Shown piece after piece: positions 27,301 to 34,152 of a stretch of DNA of 41,967 nucleotides. The position numbers and the translations under genes were made by a program. The DNA is from Prevotella sp. (GTDB lineage: Bacteria > Bacteroidota > Bacteroidia > Bacteroidales > Bacteroidaceae). The DNA lies in NCBI GenBank assembly GCA_017545045.1, contig JAFYDA010000044.1, positions 1 to 41,967 on the forward strand, read 5' to 3'. Within the stretch, counting starts at the first letter, position 1, and each line of letters begins with the position of its first letter. The notes under the pieces are model-generated. The model worked only from the letters and a program-made list of their open reading frames with translations. It was not told where the DNA came from and did not search any database.

Positions 27301-29194
27301 CTCCTTGCGTGGCGGTGCTAAGGAACACATTACCTAATACACAGTTGGAATTGGCAGTGGAACCTTCTGCATCAATACCCCTGACAATGATACTGTATGT
27401 CTTGCCTGCCTTGAAAAGACACCTGGCATATATCGAGTTGTTTCCACCATAGACAATGGGAAACTTGCATGCCAACGACTTGAATAAATTGTACATGCCA
27501 TCCCCAAGCTCTTTATCAACCTCCGCAACAGCAGCCTCACGAGCAGCCGTTTCAGCAGCAACAGCAGCCTCACGAGCAGCCGTTTCAGCAGCAACAGCAG
27601 CCTCACGGGCTATAACCTCGCCATCTATGCTCTCCTGTAACGACGCGCTGGCCTCTTCCAAAGCCGTAACCCTTCCATCCAACAAATTACGGAGAGCGGC
27701 TTCTGCGGCAACGGCACTCGATATGGCAGCGTTCATCTGGGCAGTAGTCGAATATCCGCTAAGGTCAACAGTGGTAGAACCTATCTGCTCCCATGAATAG
27801 CGGATGACACCATTCTGCGTAGTCGTTATGGTGATGAACTCATCCTTGACATTCGACGTTTCGGGATTGGTGGAAGGAACAAGGTATATCTTATGTCTTG
27901 TAGAGGAAGATGCCATTGGGAGTTGTGCCACAACAGCGTATTCAAACTGGTTGATGGCATCTATAAGGGCATTGACCTGCTCCTTTGAGTAGGTTTCCGT
28001 CTTTAGGTAATAACCAAGAAGGTCGGTGCGGATGCTGGCTACGGCGTTTGCAAGAATACTGTTATTGACGTAGTTCCAAGGTGTCCACTCGCCTACTACC
28101 GTCGGCAGCGTTCCACCTGAAAGTTTTGCACTACGGTAGATAAGGAAAAGGTCGCTGTCCGAATGAGCACCGGTTATCTGACCGCTATCGTCTAAAACAT
28201 AGTGCGTGGCCATCATCTGCGTCACCACATGCCCCATATTGTCTGATATGACCGACATCACACCGACCTTCAGTTTGTGCAATGTTCCGTCATACACGGT
28301 ATAGTATGCAGGCACACCAGACTCCGACCCTGCAAAAGCGGGATTTGGTGTCAACTGGCCACCATTAAAAATGATGTCGTCGATGTCGTCGATGTCAATC
28401 TCATTAAAAACAGTTCCCGACACCGCCGCCTGTGTCATAATAGCAGACGTTCCAGAGCCGGGTTTTGAGACAATACTAACGTCACCGACCTCCTCGCCAG
28501 TGGCGAACTGCGGGTTGACTTCCGACAATTCTTCATTAAATTCTTGCCGTAGTCCGCTTAGCGCATCAAAAACACCGCCACTGGTTACAAGTTTCTCGCT
28601 GTCCTCAGTAGGCGTTTCGTCATATCCACCAACAATACCCTTCGCCATGATGTCGGTGGCCTTGCTACCACTCCATGTCGAGCCGTTGAAATACAACACA
28701 CCTATTTCACCATCGGAAAGCGTCAGTCCTCCATAGTTTGTGTAAGTACCTGGAGCAAAGGCAAGAAAGAAAATCTTGCTTGTGTTGCCGTTAAGGTTGA
28801 TACTCGCAGCAGGGCTTGCTACACCGGCGAACTGATAGCCTGCACCCTCCAAGGCCGTCACCCTTCCAGCCAACGCAGTCAAGGCAGAACTGGTGGCGTA
28901 CTGAGTAAGGTCAATATCTCCACCGTCGTATGTTTCCTGTGTGGCATACCAAGAGCCGTTGCTCACCATATAGACGGCCATCGGGAATGCACTCCCGACA
29001 TAGGCGAAAGAACCCGCAACAGGGTTTGGATGGGCAGCGGAAAGGGCTGCCGACGTTTCGTACATCCCGCAAAAACCCTCGCGCATATACAAAAGGTGCT
29101 CCAGCTGCTCTTTCACCAGCGTGAAATTCTGGTTAATCAAAGCAATGGCTGCGCCGTATGTTCCGTTGCTCGGTACTGTGTTTAAATTTTGCAT
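24332..29194 (-). CDS. Large mosaic tail fibre with SGNH-hydrolase-like domain (1620 aa)
   Basis: The N-terminal 530 residues look like a conserved base. A three-copy 11-residue repeat (AAVAAETAARE) at about 530-556 is followed by four beta-sandwich-like modules at about 580-680, 696-786, 841-949 and 979-1075, joined by short coiled coils (for example DEDIDAISGDIDELKDTIEE). From W1083 there is an SGNH-hydrolase-like domain: block I VVWLGTSIPFG (Ser1094), a block III position VVGNNAG at 1209 and the His motif GVHPT (His1599). A likely Ig-like insertion is found between about 1350 and 1590. The block III Asn-Asp is Asn-Asn, and the Asp before the His is Ser, so esterase activity is uncertain. 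SGNH domains on fibres usually deacetylate host glycans. The 3' two thirds are AT-rich relative to its 5' part, indicating horizontal replacement of the receptor end. Confidence 0.85.
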   Translation of the reverse strand: MQNLNTVPSNGTYGAAIALINQNFTLVKEQLEHLLYMREGFCGMYETSAALSAAHPNPVAGSFAYVGSAFPMAVYMVSNGSWYATQETYDGGDIDLTQYATSSALTALAGRVTALEGAGYQFAGVASPAASINLNGNTSKIFFLAFAPGTYTNYGGLTLSDGEIGVLYFNGSTWSGSKATDIMAKGIVGGYDETPTEDSEKLVTSGGVFDALSGLRQEFNEELSEVNPQFATGEEVGDVSIVSKPGSGTSAIMTQAAVSGTVFNEIDIDDIDDIIFNGGQLTPNPAFAGSESGVPAYYTVYDGTLHKLKVGVMSVISDNMGHVVTQMMATHYVLDDSGQITGAHSDSDLFLIYRSAKLSGGTLPTVVGEWTPWNYVNNSILANAVASIRTDLLGYYLKTETYSKEQVNALIDAINQFEYAVVAQLPMASSSTRHKIYLVPSTNPETSNVKDEFITITTTQNGVIRYSWEQIGSTTVDLSGYSTTAQMNAAISSAVAAEAALRNLLDGRVTALEEASASLQESIDGEVIAREAAVAAETAAREAAVAAETAAREAAVAEVDKELGDGMYNLFKSLACKFPIVYGGNNSIYARCLFKAGKTYSIIVRGIDAEGSTANSNCVLGNVFLSTATQGGVKIQDLDDIVIKDGVSKVVSFTVTGDVDALCFHIFSRSTAAFNGELYVIESGLLYDTNPIEISVTSNTRSQWIPFGFVEGVDYLIQIDTNADVTLNLVFTSENRTAEGVVDTLSNTSIQSGKPYVTTFKATGNAAFLHFYQNVPSTGVNYTIKIAAISTIDQLKASIGALDEDIDAISGDIDELKDTIEELNEELFDIETQSEETSATGVSGDNSIYVPITFKKGSLCKVSITADGTGPDTEYVYPTTFGLMNVYSCDSNRNKIDYIGISEGVSYPGRVYVVDGKFEFEFVPGGDAVYLHYATNAKVAFTVTVETITEKSKAAIDALGEEVDELYDEDHKTELLVENDVSSANSRWIECYFEKGYDYEVTIVSPSAVNLGIIYLTTTKTGVATHPWYIVQNLPNISVQAGVPYVLKFKATAFAKYFHYYTANSPEIAVSIRVTRTLEKSHWRGKKVVWLGTSIPFGSAADAAYPYIAAKKLGFNLVQTSVPGMSIVAEESDGVLYPYKFGSSCLSVAEYLNAIAEGKASQNMKPSDALPDGYYVPGGVYNKYYWTWEHIITQENADADLWVLDVVGNNAGKYSLSDWNAFYPSEWRYTDGSSFADHRTTFIGALLFLMDKIYSLNSKARIAFLLSTSIDYANGKSAFETLSALWNIPIIDIWKTFDIVSPITRLYVKTQDGADPNREKEVDYTNAIDVTTVKEALTFALYHGEEVVDIKTIPVIYPNVAAKSWSAGLSVVTDLTNKVGSLVCDYEGKVQGINGNDKYVFETYLSQTVWEKENTSSSSSPVVSKNINFDGYTRNVQCKVGNTYIDADYGTGIKRFFKFAVSDETEVVGGLSITREKLTITVKEGVVLKYPIALTIVVRVYEDGVEKKAYSTYFLLNPIRPAVEGGDVDVYQLNPSTDKLIYSQGYTPGNPVSCTATKKVNGTGEAVSPEEHTCVITYSNNVIVTASTNSKHLLGSGVHPTTYGQEMLGLALTEEMKEVS
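27529..27608. repeat. Three copies of a ~33-base tandem repeat in fibre gene
   Basis: The unit contains GCAGCCTCACGAGCAGCC and encodes (V)AAETAAREAAV. Copies are near-identical, so recombination or slippage could change the length of this linker by 11 residues per unit. Confidence 0.85.
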
Positions 29195-29220
29195 AGTATA
29201 TCGTTCTTATCTTTTATTTG

Positions 29221-32200
29221 TCACTCACTTGATGGAAGGTCGCTTATTGCCAAACCATTGTCACCATTGCGCTTAATCCTGCAACTGATGCTTTTTAACA
29301 TCCACATGGTTTCCCTGTGTGTCACCACCTGACCTTCAACTACTGTCGTATATTCATAAGGTGCTCCTACAACGCAGAGAACGCCACTGTCGAAATCTAT
29401 ATAGTTAGTGGCATAATAAGTGATGGTGTGCGAACCGATTGTCCGCTGATATTGGTCTATTCCATAAATATATGTATTCCTTTGGGTAGTTCCCGCATTC
29501 ACAGTCTTCACCCTGACGGAGTTTAAGAAACCTTCATCGTAAATAGCACCTACCGAAAGGATATTCACTTCCTTTCCGATATAGTATTCCGATGTCGGGA
29601 GGATGACTTCAAGTGCAATCTCCGGCGATTGTCTTGTGGCAATGGGGGCATTGAACATTATAGACAAATCTTCTTTGCCCATCGTATATGTCTTTGGAGT
29701 CCCCGATATATATATACCATCTGCAAGTGCTACATCCTTGAAATTAGTCGTAATCAAACCTCCGAATATACCCTTGTCGGCATATACTGTTCCGTTAAAC
29801 ACGCCGCCAAGCGCGTATATATACCCGCGAAGAATGATGTCGTTCAAGATGGCGCGGCCTCCATGCGTGACAACAAACTTCGCCATGTTGTTTAGCACCT
29901 CGGCATCCGTAGCCTGATAGGTTGGGTTGTTGGCATAGCGCATAATGGTATAGATGGCCTGCTCCATAGTGCCGCCACCCCACAGGAAGGGTGAACGGTC
30001 ATCATTGTACGCACCGCTCATGCCACCCGTTTCCTCCGTCATCACCTTGTTGCGGTAATTGCCAACCTTGATAATCTGAGAGAGGATAAGACCGCCGTTG
30101 ATAGTCGTAGATGCCTCCGTAATGGCATTGCGAAGGTACTCATTAGCATAGTAACTGGCCAATGCCCTGTCGTTGTCCTTGTGAGCGGAATGCCACTCGG
30201 AAGGCATATTGCCTGCCATAAGCTGCAACTCCATCACTTTCGCTCCATTGCCAACAAGCGAGAACGGCTCGTTAGACTGACAAACGAACGGGTAATCGTA
30301 GCGTTCCAAATTACCCGACAACTCAAAGACATGGCTCACGCCACCGACATTCATTGTCACACTTCCGCTTTGCCCACGGAAGGAAAAGATGTACCACTCG
30401 CCTACAGTCATGCCACCGTCGATAGTTTGGGTAAGCGTTCCGATGACAGCAGCCATGCCACTCGCGGAAGAAGTATCTTCCACAGCACGGCATCCATTCT
30501 GTTCCCAGCAGTCAAAGGGGTCGGAATAGATAATGGTATCATCAGACACGGACGTTGATGATGTAACCGACTCCGACTCGTAGTCGCCTGTGAATCCGCT
30601 GTTACGAAGAAGGTTGCCCTTCCTCACGCCGAGGTCGTTCACCTCGCGGCCATCCTCCAGCGTCGAACCGACCTCCAACTTTCCCTTCACGACAAACGTA
30701 TTGGTTGATTTGTCGTATTCGGCATAACCGCCACTACGTTCCTTGTCACCGGCATAGAAGTCGCCATAAACAACGGAGCGGTAAATATTCTTTACAGGGT
30801 CGTAATAGTCACCGCGAATCAACTTGCCAGACAATGTGTAGTCGTTGATGCCTTGATACTGTTTGATGGCTGGTGCATCACTGCCGTTTACGATGATTTC
30901 CGTATAGTTCTGACGGGCAATGTCCGACTGGTTGCCTAACTGGATAACATGGTCTTGTGCCTTTGGAATGTCATTGTTTACACCCGTCTGACAGCCTTTT
31001 GTGAAGTCAACACCCTTGTATGTTCCTGTGACGGCGGCTGCGAGGTCAATATAATTATATTCGTTTCCTTCATACTCAAAACTCTCTCCAGCCTCCAATA
31101 CCTTTCGCCAATAGTATCGGTTGCTGACATTGGAATAGACTCCAGGCTTGATATTGAAAGTCTGACAACGGGCTTGGTCATCCACATGCCAGTCGTTAGT
31201 CACGGCATCATCGCCGTCTTTCATCAGCCAGCAACAGCGATATGCAACAGCACCTTCGTTAGTCGCCAAAACGCCACCATTCCCATCCACAGGCAGGACA
31301 AGCAGTAATTTATTGGCCGCATCGGAGAAACCAAGGTCGCCAGCGGAGAACGATTTTTTCTTTATCTCCAGTTCAGCAAAGACTGCCTTCATCCGAACTA
31401 TCAGATTGTCAACCTCGGCGGTACTCACTCCATTGGGGGAAAGATACATGCCAAATCCAGCACCGCCGACTTCGCCACTTTGGAAATTCTTTGATGTTAT
31501 AGCATCAAGAATAGCAGCACCATTTGCGTCTATCCCATGTCCATTTTTACCAAGAAGGAGACCTTTGATAAAAGTAATGTAACCTGCAGCTACGTCGTCC
31601 GCGACCTTTGAGAGGTAAAACTTAGAGATGTAGTTGGGCGTGGCCACCATTGTGTCGCTATTTACCGGGTCGGTGGCGGCACTGGTGGCTACATCGGTAA
31701 GCGACTTGTGGTTGAGTATGAGGTTGCGGAAATTGGCGTCGCCCGTCATGGCAATTTCACGGAGGAAAGTAACGAGCTGCCCGACCTGTGAATATGAGTA
31801 CCAATCAGACTGGTTATTCTTCTCCTCACGTCCCTGGGATGTTTCGAGTATTCCCCAGTCACGTGGTTCCATCGGATCCTCCCAAATACGGGCTGTAATG
31901 CCGTTGGTACTGGAGATGATGCCATGAAGGAAGATGTAGAAGTAGTCTGTGGAGCCGATTTGCTCGTAGGTCTCGGTGGGTTCATCGCCGCCTTCTTCTC
32001 CTGCGGTGGAACCGTCGGACTCGGTGGCGGTCAGTCGCCGTGCGCGTCCGTAAATATCAAGTTCTTCGGAGGGGAATACGATGACAGCCTGTGTGCCGAT
32101 GGTGGTCGAGCGTGGTATGGCGACATAGACGAGTTTTTGGGTGTTGCTGTTGAAATAAGTTGGGTTGCCCGAAATCGGCCAGCGTCGCGGCTCGTGGTTT

Positions 32201-32400
32201 CTGCCGTACCAGAGTCCATCACCATTACCAGCCTCGCCACCCTCGCTCTCGCCCTTGATGCTCTCCACAAAGCACATCACCACGGCGCCGCTGGCCACCG
32301 AGCACTGTATGCGGTTGGCGTCGCCAAGGGCATTCAGAGTGATGGTGACGGCGTTTGGCGCTATCCAATAGTCTTCCGGTTGAGTGATGTAGTATTCCAC
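29221..32400 (-). CDS. Large tail protein, tip or fibre base (1059 aa)
   Basis: The product begins MEYYITQPEDYWIAPNAVTI. It is beta-rich throughout with few helices and without a signal peptide or transmembrane segment. A region near residue 600 (RNSGFTGDYESESVTSSTSV) resembles carbohydrate-binding module starts seen in phage tail proteins (NLLRNSGF). It lies between the 342-aa tail gene and the 1620-aa fibre in one orientation, so a role at the distal tail is likely. A TAATTTTG box lies about 23 bases before the start, and the 96-base gap upstream separates it from the 342-aa gene. Confidence 0.75.
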   Translation of the reverse strand: MEYYITQPEDYWIAPNAVTITLNALGDANRIQCSVASGAVVMCFVESIKGESEGGEAGNGDGLWYGRNHEPRRWPISGNPTYFNSNTQKLVYVAIPRSTTIGTQAVIVFPSEELDIYGRARRLTATESDGSTAGEEGGDEPTETYEQIGSTDYFYIFLHGIISSTNGITARIWEDPMEPRDWGILETSQGREEKNNQSDWYSYSQVGQLVTFLREIAMTGDANFRNLILNHKSLTDVATSAATDPVNSDTMVATPNYISKFYLSKVADDVAAGYITFIKGLLLGKNGHGIDANGAAILDAITSKNFQSGEVGGAGFGMYLSPNGVSTAEVDNLIVRMKAVFAELEIKKKSFSAGDLGFSDAANKLLLVLPVDGNGGVLATNEGAVAYRCCWLMKDGDDAVTNDWHVDDQARCQTFNIKPGVYSNVSNRYYWRKVLEAGESFEYEGNEYNYIDLAAAVTGTYKGVDFTKGCQTGVNNDIPKAQDHVIQLGNQSDIARQNYTEIIVNGSDAPAIKQYQGINDYTLSGKLIRGDYYDPVKNIYRSVVYGDFYAGDKERSGGYAEYDKSTNTFVVKGKLEVGSTLEDGREVNDLGVRKGNLLRNSGFTGDYESESVTSSTSVSDDTIIYSDPFDCWEQNGCRAVEDTSSASGMAAVIGTLTQTIDGGMTVGEWYIFSFRGQSGSVTMNVGGVSHVFELSGNLERYDYPFVCQSNEPFSLVGNGAKVMELQLMAGNMPSEWHSAHKDNDRALASYYANEYLRNAITEASTTINGGLILSQIIKVGNYRNKVMTEETGGMSGAYNDDRSPFLWGGGTMEQAIYTIMRYANNPTYQATDAEVLNNMAKFVVTHGGRAILNDIILRGYIYALGGVFNGTVYADKGIFGGLITTNFKDVALADGIYISGTPKTYTMGKEDLSIMFNAPIATRQSPEIALEVILPTSEYYIGKEVNILSVGAIYDEGFLNSVRVKTVNAGTTQRNTYIYGIDQYQRTIGSHTITYYATNYIDFDSGVLCVVGAPYEYTTVVEGQVVTHRETMWMLKSISCRIKRNGDNGLAISDLPSSE

Positions 32401-32422
32401 GTGCTTCGATTTTTTACAAGGG

Positions 32423-32430
32423 CAAAATTA
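32423..32430 (-). promoter_or_regulatory. Bacteroidetes -7 box before the 1059-aa tail gene
   Basis: TAATTTTG on the minus strand matches TAnnTTTG, 23 bases from ATG 32400. The matching -33 is not clear. Confidence 0.45.
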
Positions 32431-32496
32431 CAAAAGTCATTTTTATTGCGCGGACATCAGATTTTGGACGTGGCACTTCCGCGGCATACGAAACAG

Positions 32497-33525
32497 CTAC
32501 AAAGGCGAGCCGTTGATGTCAAGCTGGAGTTTAAACTGCACTTCGAGCATTTCCGCCTTTTCACGAGAGACGATGGTTGTGGTTTCTTCTGGCAGGACGT
32601 GGCAGGGAATCCAAAGGCCGTTGATGTCTATCCACACCCAGCGAGCCATCAGGAACTCGTGAATGTACCACGACGTCCACGCTTCATCGAGGGGACCAGT
32701 CGAGAACTGCCACGTCTCGTAGTCGTTGCTCTTCATGGCGAGACCACGGGAGAAGCTGGTCAGCGTCTCTTGGCGGGCGATGGTGTACTTCTCTGTAGTG
32801 ATGTTCACCTCCTTTGTTGGCAGTCCGCTCACAAAGATGTTCTCATGCACGCCGAGCGAGTTGATGAATCGGATTTCGTGACCGAATTGAGGGGCGGGAA
32901 TGCCGTAGATGTTGCTCCCAACGGCAAAACCTTTTGGCACAGTGACCGCAGTGACGGATGGGGGGTTAATGCCAGTAATGCCTGGCTGCAGGTGCTTGCT
33001 GCTTCCTTCGGGCTGTCCTTGCGCATTAGGCTTATAGTAGCAAATCTCGGGCGATGTCGTGGGCTTGCGGCTATACCGTGCTGGCTCGCTCCACTGCCCT
33101 GTGACACCTGCGCCGCGCTCGCGGTCGGTCAGTGCGCCGAGATATTTGCCCGTGACCTGCACCGTCTCGCTGGGACTCATGTCCTCATACGACACACCGT
33201 CTATCATGTAGTCATCGCAGGCATTGAGGTTGGCAGCCAGTTGCGGATAGGTGTATGCCGTGGGTGTCGGACTATAGGTATCGGCAAAGGCACGGAAGGC
33301 CGACGATATGTCGAACCACGTCACCTCGCCGTTGCTCACGGGTGTGGAAAACTCAAACTCTGCGTCGTTCTGCGTGATGGCACCGCCGCCGTCGCCTACC
33401 GTCACCTTCAGACGGACACGGTGGAACGTAACGTTGCCCACCGGACTGTCGGCCTGCACCGGCACCATTATAGGGGTGCCGATAAACCTTGACTGCTGTA
33501 TGCTTCCTGGTGGAATTGTTGCCAT
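32497..33525 (-). CDS. Tail/baseplate protein (342 aa)
   Basis: Mostly beta with charged loops. It begins MATIPPGSIQQSRFIGTPIM and has no signal or membrane segment. Such 340-aa proteins sit next to the large tail-tip proteins in Bacteroidales phages. A distal tail or baseplate role is inferred from position. A TAACTTTG box at 33548-33555 lies 23 bases upstream, making it the first gene of a tail unit. The upstream lipoprotein gene is divergent. Confidence 0.75.
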   Translation of the reverse strand: MATIPPGSIQQSRFIGTPIMVPVQADSPVGNVTFHRVRLKVTVGDGGGAITQNDAEFEFSTPVSNGEVTWFDISSAFRAFADTYSPTPTAYTYPQLAANLNACDDYMIDGVSYEDMSPSETVQVTGKYLGALTDRERGAGVTGQWSEPARYSRKPTTSPEICYYKPNAQGQPEGSSKHLQPGITGINPPSVTAVTVPKGFAVGSNIYGIPAPQFGHEIRFINSLGVHENIFVSGLPTKEVNITTEKYTIARQETLTSFSRGLAMKSNDYETWQFSTGPLDEAWTSWYIHEFLMARWVWIDINGLWIPCHVLPEETTTIVSREKAEMLEVQFKLQLDINGSPL

Positions 33526-33547
33526 AATTCTTTGCTTTTATCATTGG

Positions 33548-33555
33548 CAAAGTTA
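33548..33555 (-). promoter_or_regulatory. Bacteroidetes -7 box for the 342-aa tail gene
   Basis: TAACTTTG on the minus strand, exact TAnnTTTG match. An identical box (TAACTTTG) precedes the 324-aa gene at 38667-38674. It is divergent from the lipoprotein promoter at 33607-33614. Confidence 0.55.
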
Positions 33556-33606
33556 TGGTAAAATGAAAAAAGCAGACGGACATTAGGTTTTACTAAAAAT
33601 AATGAT

Positions 33607-33614
33607 TACCTTTG
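33607..33614 (+). promoter_or_regulatory. Bacteroidetes -7 box for the lipoprotein gene
   Basis: TACCTTTG matches TAnnTTTG on the plus strand, 27 bases before the ATG at 33642. The -33 is weak. Confidence 0.55.
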
Positions 33615-33641
33615 CAGCACAAACTTAAAACAAATGGCGAT

Positions 33642-34076
33642 ATGAAAATTACAAGGATTTTATTTGCGATGATGCTGGCGCTCGCTATGACAGCGTGCAG
33701 CAAAAGTGATGACGAAGAAGCAACGCCAAAGCAAAAGGCGATTGACCCTGCGTTGCTTGGAGTGTGGCTGGACAAAGAAGCAACGGGCGTGGATGATTTT
33801 ACAGAAGCTGCTTCGTTTAAGACAAATGGTGATGTACTCTTACGTTATCAGAACGGATGGTTCCTCGGGACGTACAATGTTCTCGAATACGAAGAAAACC
33901 ATTTCATCCTGGACGTTCATTCTGTAAAGATGAACCATTTTACGAATTTCGACCATTTTGATGCCGTAAACGATGGAACATTTAAAGACAGTTGGGTCAT
34001 CATTTACAAAATCACGGGCAAAAAACTTTATCTGGAGCGAGGCGGCAGGAGCATGAATCTCGTGAAATACGAATAG
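33642..34076 (+). CDS. Phage-encoded lipoprotein (moron), 144 aa
   Basis: The N-terminus MKITRILFAMMLALAMTACS is a lipoprotein signal peptide with lipobox LAMTAC and the lipidated Cys at 19. After it comes a Ser/Asp/Glu linker (KSDDEEATPKQ), the type of sorting signal that sends lipoproteins to the outer surface in Bacteroidetes. The mature part is compact and beta-rich (LLGVWLDKEATGVDDF then YLERGGRSMNL), lipocalin-like in length. It is the only protein gene on the plus strand besides tnpB. It has its own promoter and terminator, which is the mark of a moron: a gene expressed in the lysogen. A role in superinfection exclusion or changing the host surface is likely but not shown. Confidence 0.88.
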   Translation: MKITRILFAMMLALAMTACSKSDDEEATPKQKAIDPALLGVWLDKEATGVDDFTEAASFKTNGDVLLRYQNGWFLGTYNVLEYEENHFILDVHSVKMNHFTNFDHFDAVNDGTFKDSWVIIYKITGKKLYLERGGRSMNLVKYE

Positions 34077-34089
34077 ACACTCAGAAACT

Positions 34090-34127
34090 AATGATGCGCA
34101 TTAACGGCCTGGTTAATGCGCATCATT
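34090..34127. terminator. Bidirectional terminator after lipoprotein and 916-aa tail gene
   Basis: AATGATGCGCATTAAC (34090-34105) pairs perfectly with GTTAATGCGCATCATT (34112-34127) around a six-base loop, followed by TTGTTTTT. It ends the lipoprotein gene on the plus strand. On the minus strand it also lies after the 916-aa gene. Confidence 0.9.
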
Positions 34128-34152
34128 TTGTTTTTGCCGGCCTGCACCATTA

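Noticed and set aside
27529-27608. Possible CRISPR array (33-base repeats)
   Set aside because: The copies are directly adjacent with no spacers and lie in frame in a fibre gene, coding an Ala/Glu repeat.
24332-29194. Diversity-generating retroelement target in the fibre
   Set aside because: There is no reverse transcriptase, template repeat or variable repeat with A-specific substitutions in the window.
31924-33492. Long plus-strand ORF antisense to the tail genes (522 aa)
   Set aside because: The opposite strand has clear tail proteins with normal codon use. The plus-strand protein is His/Arg/Gly-rich shadow sequence.
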